Positions 16,693-25,920 are shown, counted from the stretch's first letter. The stretch is DNA of 51,024 nucleotides from Candidatus Zixiibacteriota bacterium (GCA_020853795.1 JADYYF010000062.1:1-51024), one strand, 5' to 3'. The notes: a model not told the origin generated them from the letters alone. Numbers and translations are program-made.

Positions 16693-17651
16693 TTCTTCTC
16701 CACGATCGCCGGATACGCGATATTGAACTTGCGGGAGTGGTAAATTCGCGCGCCGACGATAGTCAAGATCAGGATCGCCAAATAGAGGGGGAAAAACAAG
16801 GCCGCAAAGAGCGAGAGCGTGAGAATCGAGACCTTCGTCGCTAACGTCGCCGTCGCGATCGATTTGGTCGTGGCGGCAGCGATAAAGAACGGCAGGGACG
16901 CGGCGGCGGCGACGGCAAAGGCGTAGTCGGCGATCATGATCGAGAAAATCAACGCGCCGACGACCATCCAGGCCGCGTATCGCAGCGTCTTGGCTACGCC
17001 CCATTCGGCGGCATACGTCTTCTTGCCGACCGCGGTGTCGCCGCGCAAGTCGGGCAGGGTGGTGTTCAGATAGACTGCGCCGACAGCGAGGAAGTAGGGA
17101 AACGACTTGATGATGCCCTCGATGTTGAAGTTGAGGTACATCACCCAGCCGAACAGGAAGGCCAACGTGCCGTGGGCGAGGACGTTATTGCGAAATGATT
17201 TGTAGGGATGTTCGCGGAGATTGAAGCGCGGATACGAGTACTGAAAGCCAAACCAGGCGCCGACGACGAACAGACAACCGAGCTGCCAATTGAGAACAAA
17301 GGCACCGATCAGCGCGATGCCGGTGAGAAAGAAGTAGATGTTCCAGGCTTCGCCAATTGAGACGTGACCCTCGGGGATCAAAAACAACTTCTTGTTTTCG
17401 CGATCGGAATCAACGTCGAAAATCTGGTTGAGCACGAAAACGCCCCCGGCCAGCAGGGTCGAGAGCAGCAACATCAGCAACAGATTCAAGTCGGAGGTGG
17501 TCAGCCCGACAAAGGGGAAGTGGTCAAGGGTGACGGGACTAAAACCGCGCTCGCGCCAGAGGGCGGCGCGGGCGCCGAGCAGCGCGATCGTCCACACCGG
17601 GATGATCAGCATCGGGCGCATCAGGAAGATATAGTCGATGATTCTCTTCAT
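16689..17651 (-). CDS. UbiA-family membrane prenyltransferase
   Basis: A 320-residue protein with about eight to nine membrane helices. The two Asp motifs that hold Mg-diphosphate are present: NQIFDVDSDRENKK (about residue 76) and LPDLRGDTAVGKKT (about residue 200). Members prenylate quinone rings, haem or glycerol phosphates; the acceptor here is not evident. ATG 17651 gives MKRIIDYIFLMRP; a TTG 12 nt upstream is also possible. TTGAAA and TATTAA-like boxes lie in the 64-nt gap behind cdsA, so an internal promoter may exist. Overlaps the NlpC gene by 4 nt. Confidence 0.9.
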   Translation of the reverse strand: MKRIIDYIFLMRPMLIIPVWTIALLGARAALWRERGFSPVTLDHFPFVGLTTSDLNLLLMLLLSTLLAGGVFVLNQIFDVDSDRENKKLFLIPEGHVSIGEAWNIYFFLTGIALIGAFVLNWQLGCLFVVGAWFGFQYSYPRFNLREHPYKSFRNNVLAHGTLAFLFGWVMYLNFNIEGIIKSFPYFLAVGAVYLNTTLPDLRGDTAVGKKTYAAEWGVAKTLRYAAWMVVGALIFSIMIADYAFAVAAAASLPFFIAAATTKSIATATLATKVSILTLSLFAALFFPLYLAILILTIVGARIYHSRKFNIAYPAIVEKK

Positions 17652-17715
17652 ATCCGGTCGCAACAGTTAATATGGCGGCGGACGGAGAAGGTTTCAATAA
17701 AAAAGATGGCCGGGA

Positions 17716-18534
17716 CTACACCAGATAGCGCAGATACAAATACAGTGCCGGCGCGGCAAAGACGAGCGAGTCGAAACGGTCGAGAATTCCGCCGTGGCCG
17801 GGAATCAGGTTCGACGAGTCTTTGACGCCCATCTCGCGCTTGAAGATCGACTCAACCAGATCGCCGAGCTGTCCAAAGAAGGCGATGATCAACGCCGGCA
17901 GGATCAAACGGGGGAAGCCGACGTCAGCAAGAAAGATGAAATGGAAGATGCCGGCGGTCAGGATCGCGCCGAGGAAACCGCCCAAGAAGCCCTGCACGGT
18001 CTTGTTCGGGCTGATGGCGGGGGAAAGCTTGGTGCGGCCGAATTTCACGCCGACATAGTAGGCGGCCGAATCGATAATCCAGATCGCGGCGAACAAGAAC
18101 GTCACCCAGCCGGCGGCTTGCTCCGACAAGACAACGTCAGCAGAACGAATCAGGATGAGGCAGGAGAAGCCCAGGCTGAGGTAGAGCACACCGAAAAAGC
18201 CGATGCCGATCGAGCGCGAGACTTCACCCAGCCCGCGGGTGAAGGTGTAGGGCAGGGTGGTGAGGAAGATCGCGCCGAAGAGAAATTCGAGCAAGTAGGC
18301 GCCATGAAGATACGCGTCGGTGATCGGTGGAAACGCCGCCAGCGCAATCAGGATCAGCTTCTGCCAGAGGTAGAGCTTGATCTTGGTCAGGCTGAATAAC
18401 TCCCAAACCGAGAGGATGATCAGCAGCTCAACGAAGACGAGAAACGCGACACCGCCCAGATGAAAGATGTAAAGCAGCAGCGGAATAAAGATGGCGGCGA
18501 CGGCCAGGCGCTGGAACAGATTGCGCGAAATCAT
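17716..18534 (-). CDS. cdsA: Phosphatidate cytidylyltransferase
   Basis: A 272-residue, roughly eight-helix membrane enzyme that makes CDP-diacylglycerol from phosphatidate and CTP. The CdsA signature is intact at the C-terminus: a KREMGVKDSSNLIPGHGG core followed by ILDRFDS. ATG 18534 overlaps the uppS stop by 4 nt (ATGA), which suggests coupled translation. The order frr-uppS-cdsA is widely conserved in bacteria. Confidence 0.96.
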   Translation of the reverse strand: MISRNLFQRLAVAAIFIPLLLYIFHLGGVAFLVFVELLIILSVWELFSLTKIKLYLWQKLILIALAAFPPITDAYLHGAYLLEFLFGAIFLTTLPYTFTRGLGEVSRSIGIGFFGVLYLSLGFSCLILIRSADVVLSEQAAGWVTFLFAAIWIIDSAAYYVGVKFGRTKLSPAISPNKTVQGFLGGFLGAILTAGIFHFIFLADVGFPRLILPALIIAFFGQLGDLVESIFKREMGVKDSSNLIPGHGGILDRFDSLVFAAPALYLYLRYLV

Positions 18535-19283
18535 AGCTTGCCGAAACGGCGCTCGCGTTTCTGGTAATCGAGGATGATTTCAAGGAACTCGCGCTCGGCA
18601 AAATCGGGCCACAGCGTTTGCGTGATAAAAAGCTCGGTGTACGACGTCTGCCAGAGCAGGAAATTCGACAGCCGCATTTCGCCCGACGTGCGGATCAGCA
18701 GATCGGGATCGGGCAGCGGATGCGTAAACAGGTAGGTCGAGAACAGGGACTCGTCGATATCGCCGACCTTGATCTTGTTGGCCTTGACGTCGCGCGCTAG
18801 TTTCCGGGTCGCCTCGACGATCTCCATCCGGCCGCTGTAGTTGAGGGCGAGATTGAGCACCAGGCCGGAGTTCTTGGACGTTTTTTCAATCGCGTGCAGG
18901 ATCGCGCGGCGGCGCGTGAAGGGAATCTGGTCGAGCTGACCGGTTGCGATCAGACGGACGTTGTTCTTGTTGAGTTCCGCCAGTTCCGAGCGCGCCGTGT
19001 CGTCGAGGAGCTTGAACAGGAAGCCGACCTCGGACTTGGGGCGCTTCCAGTTCTCCAGGCTGAAGGTATAGAGCGTGAGATAGGAGATGCCGACTTGGCC
19101 GCAGATTTCGACGATGTGGCGCACGGCGCCGACACCGGCCTTGTGGCCGGCGGAGCGGTCGAGGCCGCGTTTTGCGGCCCACCGGCCGTTGCCGTCCATA
19201 ATGATGGCAACGTGGGCGGGCAATTTGTCAGGGACGATCTTCTCTTTGAGAGAAGCCAGATCGGAGGTCAGGCGCGCGCTCAG
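18531..19283 (-). CDS. uppS: Undecaprenyl diphosphate synthase (probable CTG start)
   Basis: Cis-prenyltransferase making the C55 carrier lipid for peptidoglycan and other glycans. It has the signature HVAIIMDGNGRWA, then AGHKAG, TLYTFSLENWKRP and the C-terminal LIRTSGEMRLSNFLLWQ. The first ATG/GTG/TTG in frame is TTG 19223, which begins directly at PAHVAIIMDG and has no ribosome site. UppS-like sequence (SLKEKIVPDKL) continues upstream of it. The only near-cognate start giving about 250 residues, the usual length, is CTG 19283. It overlaps the frr stop as CTGA and has GAGGTGATGG upstream. If TTG 19223 is used, the protein has 230 residues. Confidence 0.93.
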   Translation of the reverse strand: MSARLTSDLASLKEKIVPDKLPAHVAIIMDGNGRWAAKRGLDRSAGHKAGVGAVRHIVEICGQVGISYLTLYTFSLENWKRPKSEVGFLFKLLDDTARSELAELNKNNVRLIATGQLDQIPFTRRRAILHAIEKTSKNSGLVLNLALNYSGRMEIVEATRKLARDVKANKIKVGDIDESLFSTYLFTHPLPDPDLLIRTSGEMRLSNFLLWQTSYTELFITQTLWPDFAEREFLEIILDYQKRERRFGKL

Positions 19284-19843
19284 ACCGCCATCACCTCGGC
19301 TTCTTTCGCGGTGGTGAGCTTGTCGATTTGCGCGATGTACTTATCCGTCAGCTTCTGGGCATCGATCTCCGCGTTTTCCATTTCATCCTCGGAAATCTTG
19401 TGATCCTTGAGCTGGCGCTTGACGTGGTCGAGCGAGTCGCGGCGGATGTTGCGCACGGCGACCTTGTTCTCCTCGGCCATCTTCTTGACGAGCTTGACGA
19501 GCTCCTTGCGGCGCTCTTCGCTCAACGACGGCACCGGGATGCGGATCACCTGCGCGTCGGACTGCGGATTGAAGCCAAGATTCGACTTCTGAATCGCCTT
19601 CATGATCTCGCCGAGCAACGGCTTTTCCCACGGCTGCACGACGATCAACTGCGCTTCAGGAGTGCTGATCGAACTGACGTTCTTGAGCGGGGTCGGGGTG
19701 CCGTAGTAGTCGACCATCACCTCGTCGAGCATATGGACATTGGCTTTGCCGGAACGCACGGTGCTGAAATGGTGTTGCAAGGCAGCGATCGACTTCTTCA
19801 TCTTATCTTCAGCTTCAGTCAACAACTGCTTGACGATTGTCAT
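19280..19843 (-). CDS. frr: Ribosome recycling factor
   Basis: A 187-residue factor that splits post-termination ribosomes with EF-G. Typical length and sequence: [39 protein letters not shown], and a C-terminal helix with [24 protein letters not shown] 19843 overlaps the pyrH stop by 4 nt. Confidence 0.97.
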   Translation of the reverse strand: MTIVKQLLTEAEDKMKKSIAALQHHFSTVRSGKANVHMLDEVMVDYYGTPTPLKNVSSISTPEAQLIVVQPWEKPLLGEIMKAIQKSNLGFNPQSDAQVIRIPVPSLSEERRKELVKLVKKMAEENKVAVRNIRRDSLDHVKRQLKDHKISEDEMENAEIDAQKLTDKYIAQIDKLTTAKEAEVMAV

Positions 19844-20577
19844 ACAACTTCCTCCGAACGGAACGTTACCAGTGTACCGATTTTCTCGCCCGTCACCACC
19901 TTATACAGATTCCCGGCATCGGTCAACTTAAAAACCACCAGCGGCAGCTTGTTCTCGCGGCAAAGCGTGAAAGCGGTTCCGTCCATCACTTTCAGGTCGC
20001 GGCGCAGCACCTCGTCGTAACTGATGGCGGCGAAGCGCTTGGCCTCGGGGTGCTTCATCGGGTCGGCATCGTAGACGCCGTCGACCTTGGTCGCCTTGAG
20101 CACCACGTCGACCTCGGTCTCAATCCCGCGCAGCACGGCCGCGGTGTCGGTCGTGAAGTAGGGGTTGCCCGTGCCGGCGGCCATGATGACGATGCGGCCT
20201 TTCTCCATATGGCGGATAGCGCGGCGGCGGATAAACGGTTCGGCCACAGCCTCGATCCGGATCGCCGAGAGCACCCGCGTATACATGCCGTAATTCTCCA
20301 GCGTCGACTGCAGCGCCATCGAATTGATGACGGTGGCGAGCATGCCCATGTAATCACCGGTAGCGCGGCCGATGCCGAGCGCAGTGCCCTGGGCGCCGCG
20401 GTGGAAATTGCCGCCGCCGATGACGAGGCCGACCTCGACGCCGAGTTCTTTCACGGACTTGATTTCGTTGGCGATGTATTCGAGGCGGCGGAGGTCGATG
20501 CCGAAGCCCTGCTCTCCGGCGAGTTGCTCGCCGGAGAGTTTGAGCAGAATCCGTTTATAAACCGGTGCGACCGCCAT
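19840..20577 (-). CDS. pyrH: UMP kinase
   Basis: A 245-residue bacterial UMP kinase of the amino-acid-kinase fold (UMP to UDP). [10 protein letters not shown] at the N-terminus, [26 protein letters not shown] and [11 protein letters not shown] are present. ATG 20577 shares a base with the tsf stop (TAATG). Confidence 0.97.
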   Translation of the reverse strand: MAVAPVYKRILLKLSGEQLAGEQGFGIDLRRLEYIANEIKSVKELGVEVGLVIGGGNFHRGAQGTALGIGRATGDYMGMLATVINSMALQSTLENYGMYTRVLSAIRIEAVAEPFIRRRAIRHMEKGRIVIMAAGTGNPYFTTDTAAVLRGIETEVDVVLKATKVDGVYDADPMKHPEAKRFAAISYDEVLRRDLKVMDGTAFTLCRENKLPLVVFKLTDAGNLYKVVTGEKIGTLVTFRSEEVV

Positions 20578-21170
20578 TATTCACCGAGCCGGTAGCGGAC
20601 GAAGCGGCGGACGACGATGTTCTCGCCGATCTTGGCGATGGCGTTCTTGACCAAATCGCCCACCGAGATTTCGGGATCGCGGACGAACGGCTGTTCGAGC
20701 AACGCGACCTCGGAATACCACTTCTCCATGCGACCGTCAACGATCTTGTCGACGATTTTTTCCGGCTTGCCCTCGTTGAGGGTCTGGTGGCGGTAGATTT
20801 CGCGTTCGCGGTCGTAGACATCCTGGGAGATGTCCTCGCGGCGCACCACCAGCGGATTGGAAGCGGCGATGTGCATGGCGATGTTCTTGACCAGCTCTTT
20901 GAAGTTGTCGGTGCGGGCGACGAAGTCGGTCTCGCACTGGACTTCGACCAGGACGGCGAGCTTGTCGCCGGGGTGGACGTAGTGGCCGATCAGGCCTTCG
21001 CGGGTCTCGCGGGCGGCTTTGGAAGCAGCCTTGGCGATGCCGCGTTCGCGCAGAATCGTCACGGCTTTGTCCATGTCGCCGTTGGCCTCCGTCAGCGCCT
21101 TCTTGCACTCCATCATGCCGGCGCCGGAACGCTCGCGCAGGACCTTTACCATGTCAGCTGTTATGGTCAT
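20577..21170 (-). CDS. tsf: Elongation factor Ts (short form)
   Basis: A 197-residue nucleotide exchange factor for EF-Tu. It has the N-terminal UBA-like module ([16 protein letters not shown]) and the exchange core with [17 protein letters not shown]. At 197 residues it is the short Thermus-like form, about 85 residues shorter than the E. coli protein, lacking the second core copy and coiled coil. Its Shine-Dalgarno AGAGAGG lies inside the end of rpsB. Confidence 0.96.
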   Translation of the reverse strand: MTITADMVKVLRERSGAGMMECKKALTEANGDMDKAVTILRERGIAKAASKAARETREGLIGHYVHPGDKLAVLVEVQCETDFVARTDNFKELVKNIAMHIAASNPLVVRREDISQDVYDREREIYRHQTLNEGKPEKIVDKIVDGRMEKWYSEVALLEQPFVRDPEISVGDLVKNAIAKIGENIVVRRFVRYRLGE

Positions 21171-21176
21171 TGTTGT

Positions 21177-21947
21177 TTACCTCTCTGAGTGTTCAGCTCC
21201 ATCGAACTTGCCGGCGGAAGCTTCGTGGTCGGCAGCCGGAGCCTCGGTTTGCTGCGGGATCATCATCGCTTTCGCCTCGAGGGCGGCATCAACCACCTGG
21301 CGGGTGATGATGCGGATCGACTTGATGGCGTCGTCATTGGCGGCAATCGGGAAGTCGATCGGGTCGGGGTCGGAGTTGGTATCAATGATGCCGATGATCG
21401 GGATGCCGAGCTTGTTGGCTTCGGCGACGGCAATCTTCTCCTTCTTGCAGTCGACGACAAACATCAGACCCGGCAGGCGATTCATGTCGCGGATACCGCC
21501 CAGCACCTTCTCGAGCTTCTCGTGCTCTTTGGTCAGGCCGGCGATTTCCTTCTTGGTGAGCTTCTCGAAGGTGCCGTCTTCGCGCATCTTCTCGATATCT
21601 TTCAGTCGCTTGATGTTCTTTTTGATCGTCTGGAAATTGGTCAACATGCCGCCGAGCCAGCGTTCGATGACAAAGAAGTGGCCGCAGCGCTGGGCCTCGG
21701 CCTTGATGACATCCTGCGCCTGCTTCTTGGTGCCGACGAACAAGATGTACTGATTCTTGCCGACGACTTCCTGCGCCTTGCGGCTGGCGATCTTGATGGC
21801 GCTGAGGGTCTTGTTGAGATCGATGATGTAGACGCCGTTTTTGGCGGTGAAGATGAACTTCTTCATCTTCGGGTTCCAGCGGCGGGTCTGATGACCGAAG
21901 TGCACGCCGGCTTCGAGGAGGTCACGAACAGTGACTTCTGCGGGCAT
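21177..21947 (-). CDS. rpsB: Ribosomal protein S2
   Basis: 256 residues. ATG 21947 is preceded by CAGGAGTTCTTA; a longer frame upstream is not S2-like. It has the S2 core [41 protein letters not shown] and [15 protein letters not shown] short acidic tail ([13 protein letters not shown]...) follows the core. The 141-nt leader to rpsI holds hairpins. Confidence 0.97.
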   Translation of the reverse strand: MPAEVTVRDLLEAGVHFGHQTRRWNPKMKKFIFTAKNGVYIIDLNKTLSAIKIASRKAQEVVGKNQYILFVGTKKQAQDVIKAEAQRCGHFFVIERWLGGMLTNFQTIKKNIKRLKDIEKMREDGTFEKLTKKEIAGLTKEHEKLEKVLGGIRDMNRLPGLMFVVDCKKEKIAVAEANKLGIPIIGIIDTNSDPDPIDFPIAANDDAIKSIRIITRQVVDAALEAKAMMIPQQTEAPAADHEASAGKFDGAEHSER

Positions 21948-21997
21948 TAAGAACTCCTGATGTGTGGTTAAACCGCCACCCGGATCCTCTTCGGTCA

Positions 21998-22027
21998 ACG
22001 GGACGAGTCAGCGACTCGACCACCCGT
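21998..22027 (-). other. Hairpin in the rpsB leader
   Basis: On the minus strand ACGGG/CCCGT plus CGAGTC/GACTCG form a two-part stem (21998-22027), about 50 nt before the rpsB start codon. A second stem GGGCAG/CTGCCC lies nearer rpsI, without a T tract. It could be a processing or autoregulatory leader as known for rpsB in other bacteria, or just spacer structure. Confidence 0.4.
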
Positions 22028-22088
22028 CCGAATCCCCGGATGTGTGATATCGAAGGGCAGACCTTGCGGGCTGCCCGGTGAATTCCAA

Positions 22089-22481
22089 TTAACGCTTCGA
22101 GAACTGGAAGCGCTTGCGCGCCTTGACCTGGCCGTACTTCTTGCGCTCGACCGCGCGCGGATCGCGGGTCAGCATGCCGGCCACTTTCAACGGCTTGCGC
22201 AGTTCCGGATTGAAGGTCGCCAGCGCCCGCGCCAGGGCGAGGCGGATGGCGCCGGCCTGGCCGGACAAACCGCCGCCCGTCGCGTTGACTTCGATGTCAA
22301 AGCGGCCGGCGAGACTGGTAACCTTGAGCGGCTCGGACGCGTGCGTCACCAGCGATTCGCGGGTCAGGTAGGGCAGAATCTCGCGTCCGTTGACGCTCCA
22401 CTTGCCGCGACCCGGGATCAGCCAGAGACTGGCCACGGCGTTCTTGCGCCGTCCGGTAGCGTGAATCTTGTCTTGTGACAT
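22089..22481 (-). CDS. rpsI: Ribosomal protein S9
   Basis: 130 residues with the S9 pattern: ATGRRKNAVASLWL, NGGLSGQAGAIRLALARAL-type core and the C-terminal basic tail ending KARKRFQFSKR that reaches the decoding site. It follows rplM by 24 nt, with AAGG upstream of its ATG. Confidence 0.97.
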   Translation of the reverse strand: MSQDKIHATGRRKNAVASLWLIPGRGKWSVNGREILPYLTRESLVTHASEPLKVTSLAGRFDIEVNATGGGLSGQAGAIRLALARALATFNPELRKPLKVAGMLTRDPRAVERKKYGQVKARKRFQFSKR

Positions 22482-22505
22482 TAACTACCTTTCTATCTCC
22501 AACAA

Positions 22506-22940
22506 CTATTTCAATTCCAGCGGTTCCGGGTTCTGCGCCGCGTGCGGGTGCACCGGTCCCTTGTAGACCTTGAGCTTGCGGATCATCTTGCGTCCCAGTG
22601 GGCCTTTGGGCAACATGCCCCAAACCGCATCGCGGATGATCGTTTCGGGATAACGGGTGATCGCCTTATCAAAGGTGATCTGACGATGGCCGCCCGGATA
22701 AAGGGTGTTCCAATGCCAGGTCTTCTCAGATTCCTTCTTCGGGGTCGACAGACGCACCTTGTCGGCATTGACGACGACGACAAAGTCACCGAGATCCATA
22801 AACGGCGAATACTCGGGCTTGGTCTTGCCCATCAGGATGCGGGCGATCTTAGTCGCCTGGCGTCCGAGGATCTTGCCGTTGACGTCGACGACGTACCATT
22901 TGCGTTCGACGGCCTCGGGTTTTAGAAAAGCGGTTCTCAC
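22506..22940 (-). CDS. rplM: Ribosomal protein L13
   Basis: 144 residues, first gene of the ribosomal/envelope run. It has KWYVVDVNGKILGRQATKIA, VVNADKVRLST, WHWNTLYPGGH and the end VYKGPVHPHAAQNPE. The start is GTG 22940 with AGGAG upstream. A strong promoter lies about 40 nt before the start. Confidence 0.97.
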   Translation of the reverse strand: MRTAFLKPEAVERKWYVVDVNGKILGRQATKIARILMGKTKPEYSPFMDLGDFVVVVNADKVRLSTPKKESEKTWHWNTLYPGGHRQITFDKAITRYPETIIRDAVWGMLPKGPLGRKMIRKLKVYKGPVHPHAAQNPEPLELK

Positions 22941-22979
22941 TAACTACTCCTTACACTTCTCACCAATAACAAGACCCGC

Positions 22980-23007
22980 AAGATAGTGAACCGGATCGGT
23001 TTGTCAA
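22980..23007 (-). promoter_or_regulatory. Promoter of the rplM-rpsI-rpsB-tsf-pyrH-frr-uppS-cdsA run
   Basis: Minus strand: perfect TTGACA at 23002-23007, 16-nt spacer, TATCTT at 22980-22985; leader of about 33 nt to rplM. Confidence 0.8.
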
Positions 23008-23060
23008 GGGTGCGCACACAATAACGCGATTTTTTTACGCCGTTGGGGGAGAGCCGGTTG

Positions 23061-23081
23061 GCCGCTCGAGCGGCTTTTTTT
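23061..23081 (+). terminator. Terminator-like palindrome on the plus strand, no obvious gene upstream
   Basis: GCCGCTCGAGCGGC is a perfect 14-nt palindrome followed by seven T on the plus strand. All genes around it lie on the minus strand, where it is preceded by A and not followed by T. Confidence 0.5.
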
Positions 23082-23124
23082 GCCCTTTTCCCCCTTTCTG
23101 ACGACAATTATTCCGATCGCCCGT

Positions 23125-23751
23125 CTACGGGCAGCCCGCGCAAGGCGCCGAACCGCCGGCGAAAATGAAGTTCACCAAATAGACGGCGTCGGTGATGTCG
23201 ACGCGGGCGTTGCAGTCGACGTCGCCTGACGCAAGCGGATCGGGTGCCGCACCGCCGGCGAAAATGTAGTTCACGATGAACACGGCGTCCGTGATGTCCA
23301 CCCGGCCGTTGTCGTCGACGTCCCCGCAGAGGTAGGCGGCTCCGGTCGCGAAGTTCTGCCAGAATCCGGAATTGAGCACGAATGAAGCCGAACTGGATGG
23401 ACCGGCCACGGTTTGACCGATGGTGCCATCAAGCACAAAATTGGCCGAGGACATGGTGCCGCCACCGGAGGCAATCACATCCCAATTAATCTGCTCCCCG
23501 GCGCGCGGTGCATTCGGCTTCTGTGTCGCCGGCAAAGTCGGGTTATCAGATTCACTCCCGGATGTCGGCACGGCGGTCTGATTCGTCGTCGTGGCGGCCG
23601 TCGGCGCCGGTTGCGTGACGGGAGAACTGACGGTTGTCGTCGGAACCGACTTAACGGTTTTGGCCTTGGTGTCGGTCTTAGCGGCGGAAGCAGAAGCGAC
23701 AAGGGCCAGCGCAGTCAGTATGATTAGAACACGCGAAATCGGTGATTTCAT
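23125..23751 (-). CDS. Small exported protein with C-terminal dockerin-like pair
   Basis: 208 residues. ATG 23751 follows CAGGAGACTTACC. Signal peptide MKSPISRVLIILTALALVASASA. A Thr/Pro/Ala-rich linker (about 25-90) leads to a short module with INWDVIASGGGTMSSANFVL, then GTIGQTVAG and SGFWQNF (about 95-145). The tail has two EF-hand dockerin loops DVDDNGRVDITD and DVDCNARVDITD, each followed by VxxVNxIFAGG, and ends APCAGCP. Likely a secreted protein held at the surface or exported by recognition of this tail; the middle module is common in such organisms but has no known activity. Confidence 0.85.
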   Translation of the reverse strand: MKSPISRVLIILTALALVASASAAKTDTKAKTVKSVPTTTVSSPVTQPAPTAATTTNQTAVPTSGSESDNPTLPATQKPNAPRAGEQINWDVIASGGGTMSSANFVLDGTIGQTVAGPSSSASFVLNSGFWQNFATGAAYLCGDVDDNGRVDITDAVFIVNYIFAGGAAPDPLASGDVDCNARVDITDAVYLVNFIFAGGSAPCAGCP

Positions 23752-23790
23752 GGTAAGTCTCCTGCGAATATAGATCAAAATAGTACTTTC

Positions 23791-23804
23791 TTGCGAGAAC
23801 GCAA
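23791..23804. repeat. Inverted repeat upstream of the dockerin gene
   Basis: TTGCG-AGAA-CGCAA, a perfect 5-bp dyad with a 4-nt centre, 40 nt upstream of ATG 23751. Possible operator; could be chance. Confidence 0.3.
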
Positions 23805-23834
23805 ATCTTTATTAACCCGTCCTTGCGAGTCTCC

Positions 23835-25715
23835 TCACTCTGCAGGTTGATCCGGTTCCTGCGGCTTGGTCGCAGCCGGCGGCAACTTGGTCAGTTCCTG
23901 CACGGCCGGAAAGTCGATGCTTCGTTCAAATGGCAGGCCGTAGGCCTGCGGATGGAGATAGCGGCCGCGCTGTTCGGCTGGCTTGGCGATCTCGGAAATC
24001 AGCGGATTGGCCTTGGCAAACTTGTCCGTCCGCACGCCGGTGACCGCCCAGGACACCTTGACGTTGGGCTGATCCGTCCTGATCTGGAAGCGATCGCCCG
24101 AGAGTTCCTTGGCGACGATCGCCTGGGCAAACTGGCCGAGCACCGTCAGTTGGTAGCGATGATCAGAAGTGATCGCCGTGAAGTAGGCGGGCACGGCCAC
24201 TTCCGCCTGACCGCCTGCATCCGTTTCGACATTGCCGGAGACCGTCACCAGCATTTCCGGCGAATCAACCCCGGCCAGTTGCAGATTCTGATTTTCCGGG
24301 TCGGCCGGGTGGTCGATTCGCGTGATCTTAGCGGGCATATAGACATTGCCGCCGACATAGACATCGCCCGTGAAATAGCCGGACCAGTTGGTGGCGTTGC
24401 TGTAAGAGTGGCCATATACGGCGTAGCCGGTACCAACGTTGCTGCCAGTAGTGCCGGAGATACCGTAGGCGTTGCCCCCATTATCCAGCACAAAGTTGAC
24501 AATTCCAATCGATGAAGAACTTGCGGTGTTATCGTGTACGCTGGTGTAGACGCCCGTACCAGTGCTATTACCGGTGACTTCGGCAAACACACCGAATCCC
24601 GAAATCGCGTTGGAGGTGTGTAGCTCGGCGCCGTAGGCGGCAACGCCGTAGCTGGCTTCAGCATACAGGCCATAACTTGAACCCGTCTTAAGATCGACAG
24701 TGCGGGCTCGCCCATGGACATACGCTCCGTATCGATAATCGCCGTCGGAAATGCCCACCCCATAATACCCGTAGACAGTGCCGGCGTTGGCGGCGCCGGC
24801 GGTGGCTCCCGAGGCGCGGCTGCGCATTCCGTAGACCGTGCCGGTGCTGAAATTGTCGAGATCGGCGTAGAGGCCGTAGCGAGATCCCGTCGTGCTGTAG
24901 TTGCGTATGGCCTGGAGCAAATAGGATGAGGACGGACTAAAGGCGTCGGTGCCGATCACGACACCGCTGTTGTTGCCGTAGAAGGTCGAATCGCCGATGT
25001 TCAGGCCGCCGGCAAAGGTCTTCGAGGCGGACACGGTCTGCGATGAAGTCAGATTCATCGCGGTGCCTGAAATCTTGCCGGTGGCAATGGCGGCGGAGTT
25101 GTTGATGTCGGCGTTCACGATCGTGCCGTCGAGCAGGTGCGTCGAGGTCACCCCGGCGTCGGCGATGCCAAGCGATGCACTGCCGGTCGTCGCGCCGCCC
25201 TCCAGCCCCTCGCCGGCCACGACCTCGGTAATATCGCCGGTGCCGACGTTGTCGGTCCCGTCGGCAAACCCAGCGGGGACGTTGGTCAGGTTCGTCCAAC
25301 TATGATAGTGCGATGCCGGCTCTCCCTCAAGCAGGTCGCTGTCATAGCTGTGGAAAGCATATGCCGAAGAAATCATCTGGCGCCGCGGCGCGAGTTCGGG
25401 GCCGCCGTCTACTCTGATCGCCAGATAGCGGTTCGGTTCGACAAAATAGCCGGGAGCGAGGGGATTGATCGAGCCAAGAACGACCGAAAACAGACCATCG
25501 GTGACCGTCACCGCCGGGTGTAACTCCGACCAAAGCTGAATACCGCCACTGTCGCTGTCGAAGAGCGCAAACGCGATTTGATGGGATCCGTTCAGCGCAA
25601 GGCCGGCATCGTCGGTAAGTCGACCTTGATAGCTCAGCAGGAGCGGTGTTGCCGCGAAGAGACCAGTCGAGAAGACGAGCAAGCAAACGAGTGTTGTTAG
25701 TACATGAGGACGCAC
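23835..25715 (-). CDS. Exported fibre-like protein, array member 1
   Basis: 626 residues, GTG 25715 with TAGGAG upstream. Signal peptide to about residue 21 (VCLLVFSTGLFA|ATP). Then an N-terminal module with LLSYQGRLTDDAG and ELAPRRQMISSAYAF (about 22-130). A Gly/Thr/Ser-rich stretch with GTGDITEV and TSTHLLDGTIVNADI follows, then a stalk of irregular YGxY repeats (about 275-455: SRYGLYADLD, YGYYGVG, YGLYAEA, YAVYGHS). The C-terminal domain (about 470-600) begins PAKITRIDHPADPENQNLQLAG and contains YQLTVLGQFAQAIV and VSWAVTGVRTD, then RGRYLHPQAYG. Resembles trimeric fibres with a conserved C-terminal cap; no catalytic motif is seen. Function unknown. Confidence 0.8.
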   Translation of the reverse strand: MRPHVLTTLVCLLVFSTGLFAATPLLLSYQGRLTDDAGLALNGSHQIAFALFDSDSGGIQLWSELHPAVTVTDGLFSVVLGSINPLAPGYFVEPNRYLAIRVDGGPELAPRRQMISSAYAFHSYDSDLLEGEPASHYHSWTNLTNVPAGFADGTDNVGTGDITEVVAGEGLEGGATTGSASLGIADAGVTSTHLLDGTIVNADINNSAAIATGKISGTAMNLTSSQTVSASKTFAGGLNIGDSTFYGNNSGVVIGTDAFSPSSSYLLQAIRNYSTTGSRYGLYADLDNFSTGTVYGMRSRASGATAGAANAGTVYGYYGVGISDGDYRYGAYVHGRARTVDLKTGSSYGLYAEASYGVAAYGAELHTSNAISGFGVFAEVTGNSTGTGVYTSVHDNTASSSSIGIVNFVLDNGGNAYGISGTTGSNVGTGYAVYGHSYSNATNWSGYFTGDVYVGGNVYMPAKITRIDHPADPENQNLQLAGVDSPEMLVTVSGNVETDAGGQAEVAVPAYFTAITSDHRYQLTVLGQFAQAIVAKELSGDRFQIRTDQPNVKVSWAVTGVRTDKFAKANPLISEIAKPAEQRGRYLHPQAYGLPFERSIDFPAVQELTKLPPAATKPQEPDQPAE

Positions 25716-25725
25716 AGCGAGACTC

Positions 25726-25878
25726 CTATGGTTGAAGCGATCTGATTACCTGCGCACCGGTGTCGGGTCGCAGTTGCTGGCAGAACTGGGAACAGCAGTC
25801 CTGCGCGGTGATATCGGACGGCACGGTGCCCTCCCACGGAAAGATCAAGTCGATGTGGTAGATTGTGGCTGCGGCCAT
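25726..25878 (-). CDS. Possible 50-residue Cys-containing peptide in the leader of array member 1
   Basis: An open frame from ATG 25878 encodes about 50 residues, opening MAAATIYHIDLIFPWEG and holding DCCSQFC. It lies between a good promoter (-10 ends 25893) and the GTG of the following gene, so it would be an upstream reading frame in the same mRNA. There is no Shine-Dalgarno sequence and the leader would be only a few nt. It may be non-coding leader. Confidence 0.25.
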   Translation of the reverse strand: MAAATIYHIDLIFPWEGTVPSDITAQDCCSQFCQQLRPDTGAQVIRSLQP

Positions 25879-25892
25879 ACCGGCGCTCCCAA

Positions 25893-25920
25893 AACATAGT
25901 AAACCGGACAAAATTGTCAA
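25893..25920 (-). promoter_or_regulatory. Promoter for array member 1
   Basis: Minus strand: TTGACA (25915-25920), 16-nt spacer, TATGTT (25893-25898). It implies a leader of about 170 nt before GTG 25715. Confidence 0.7.
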
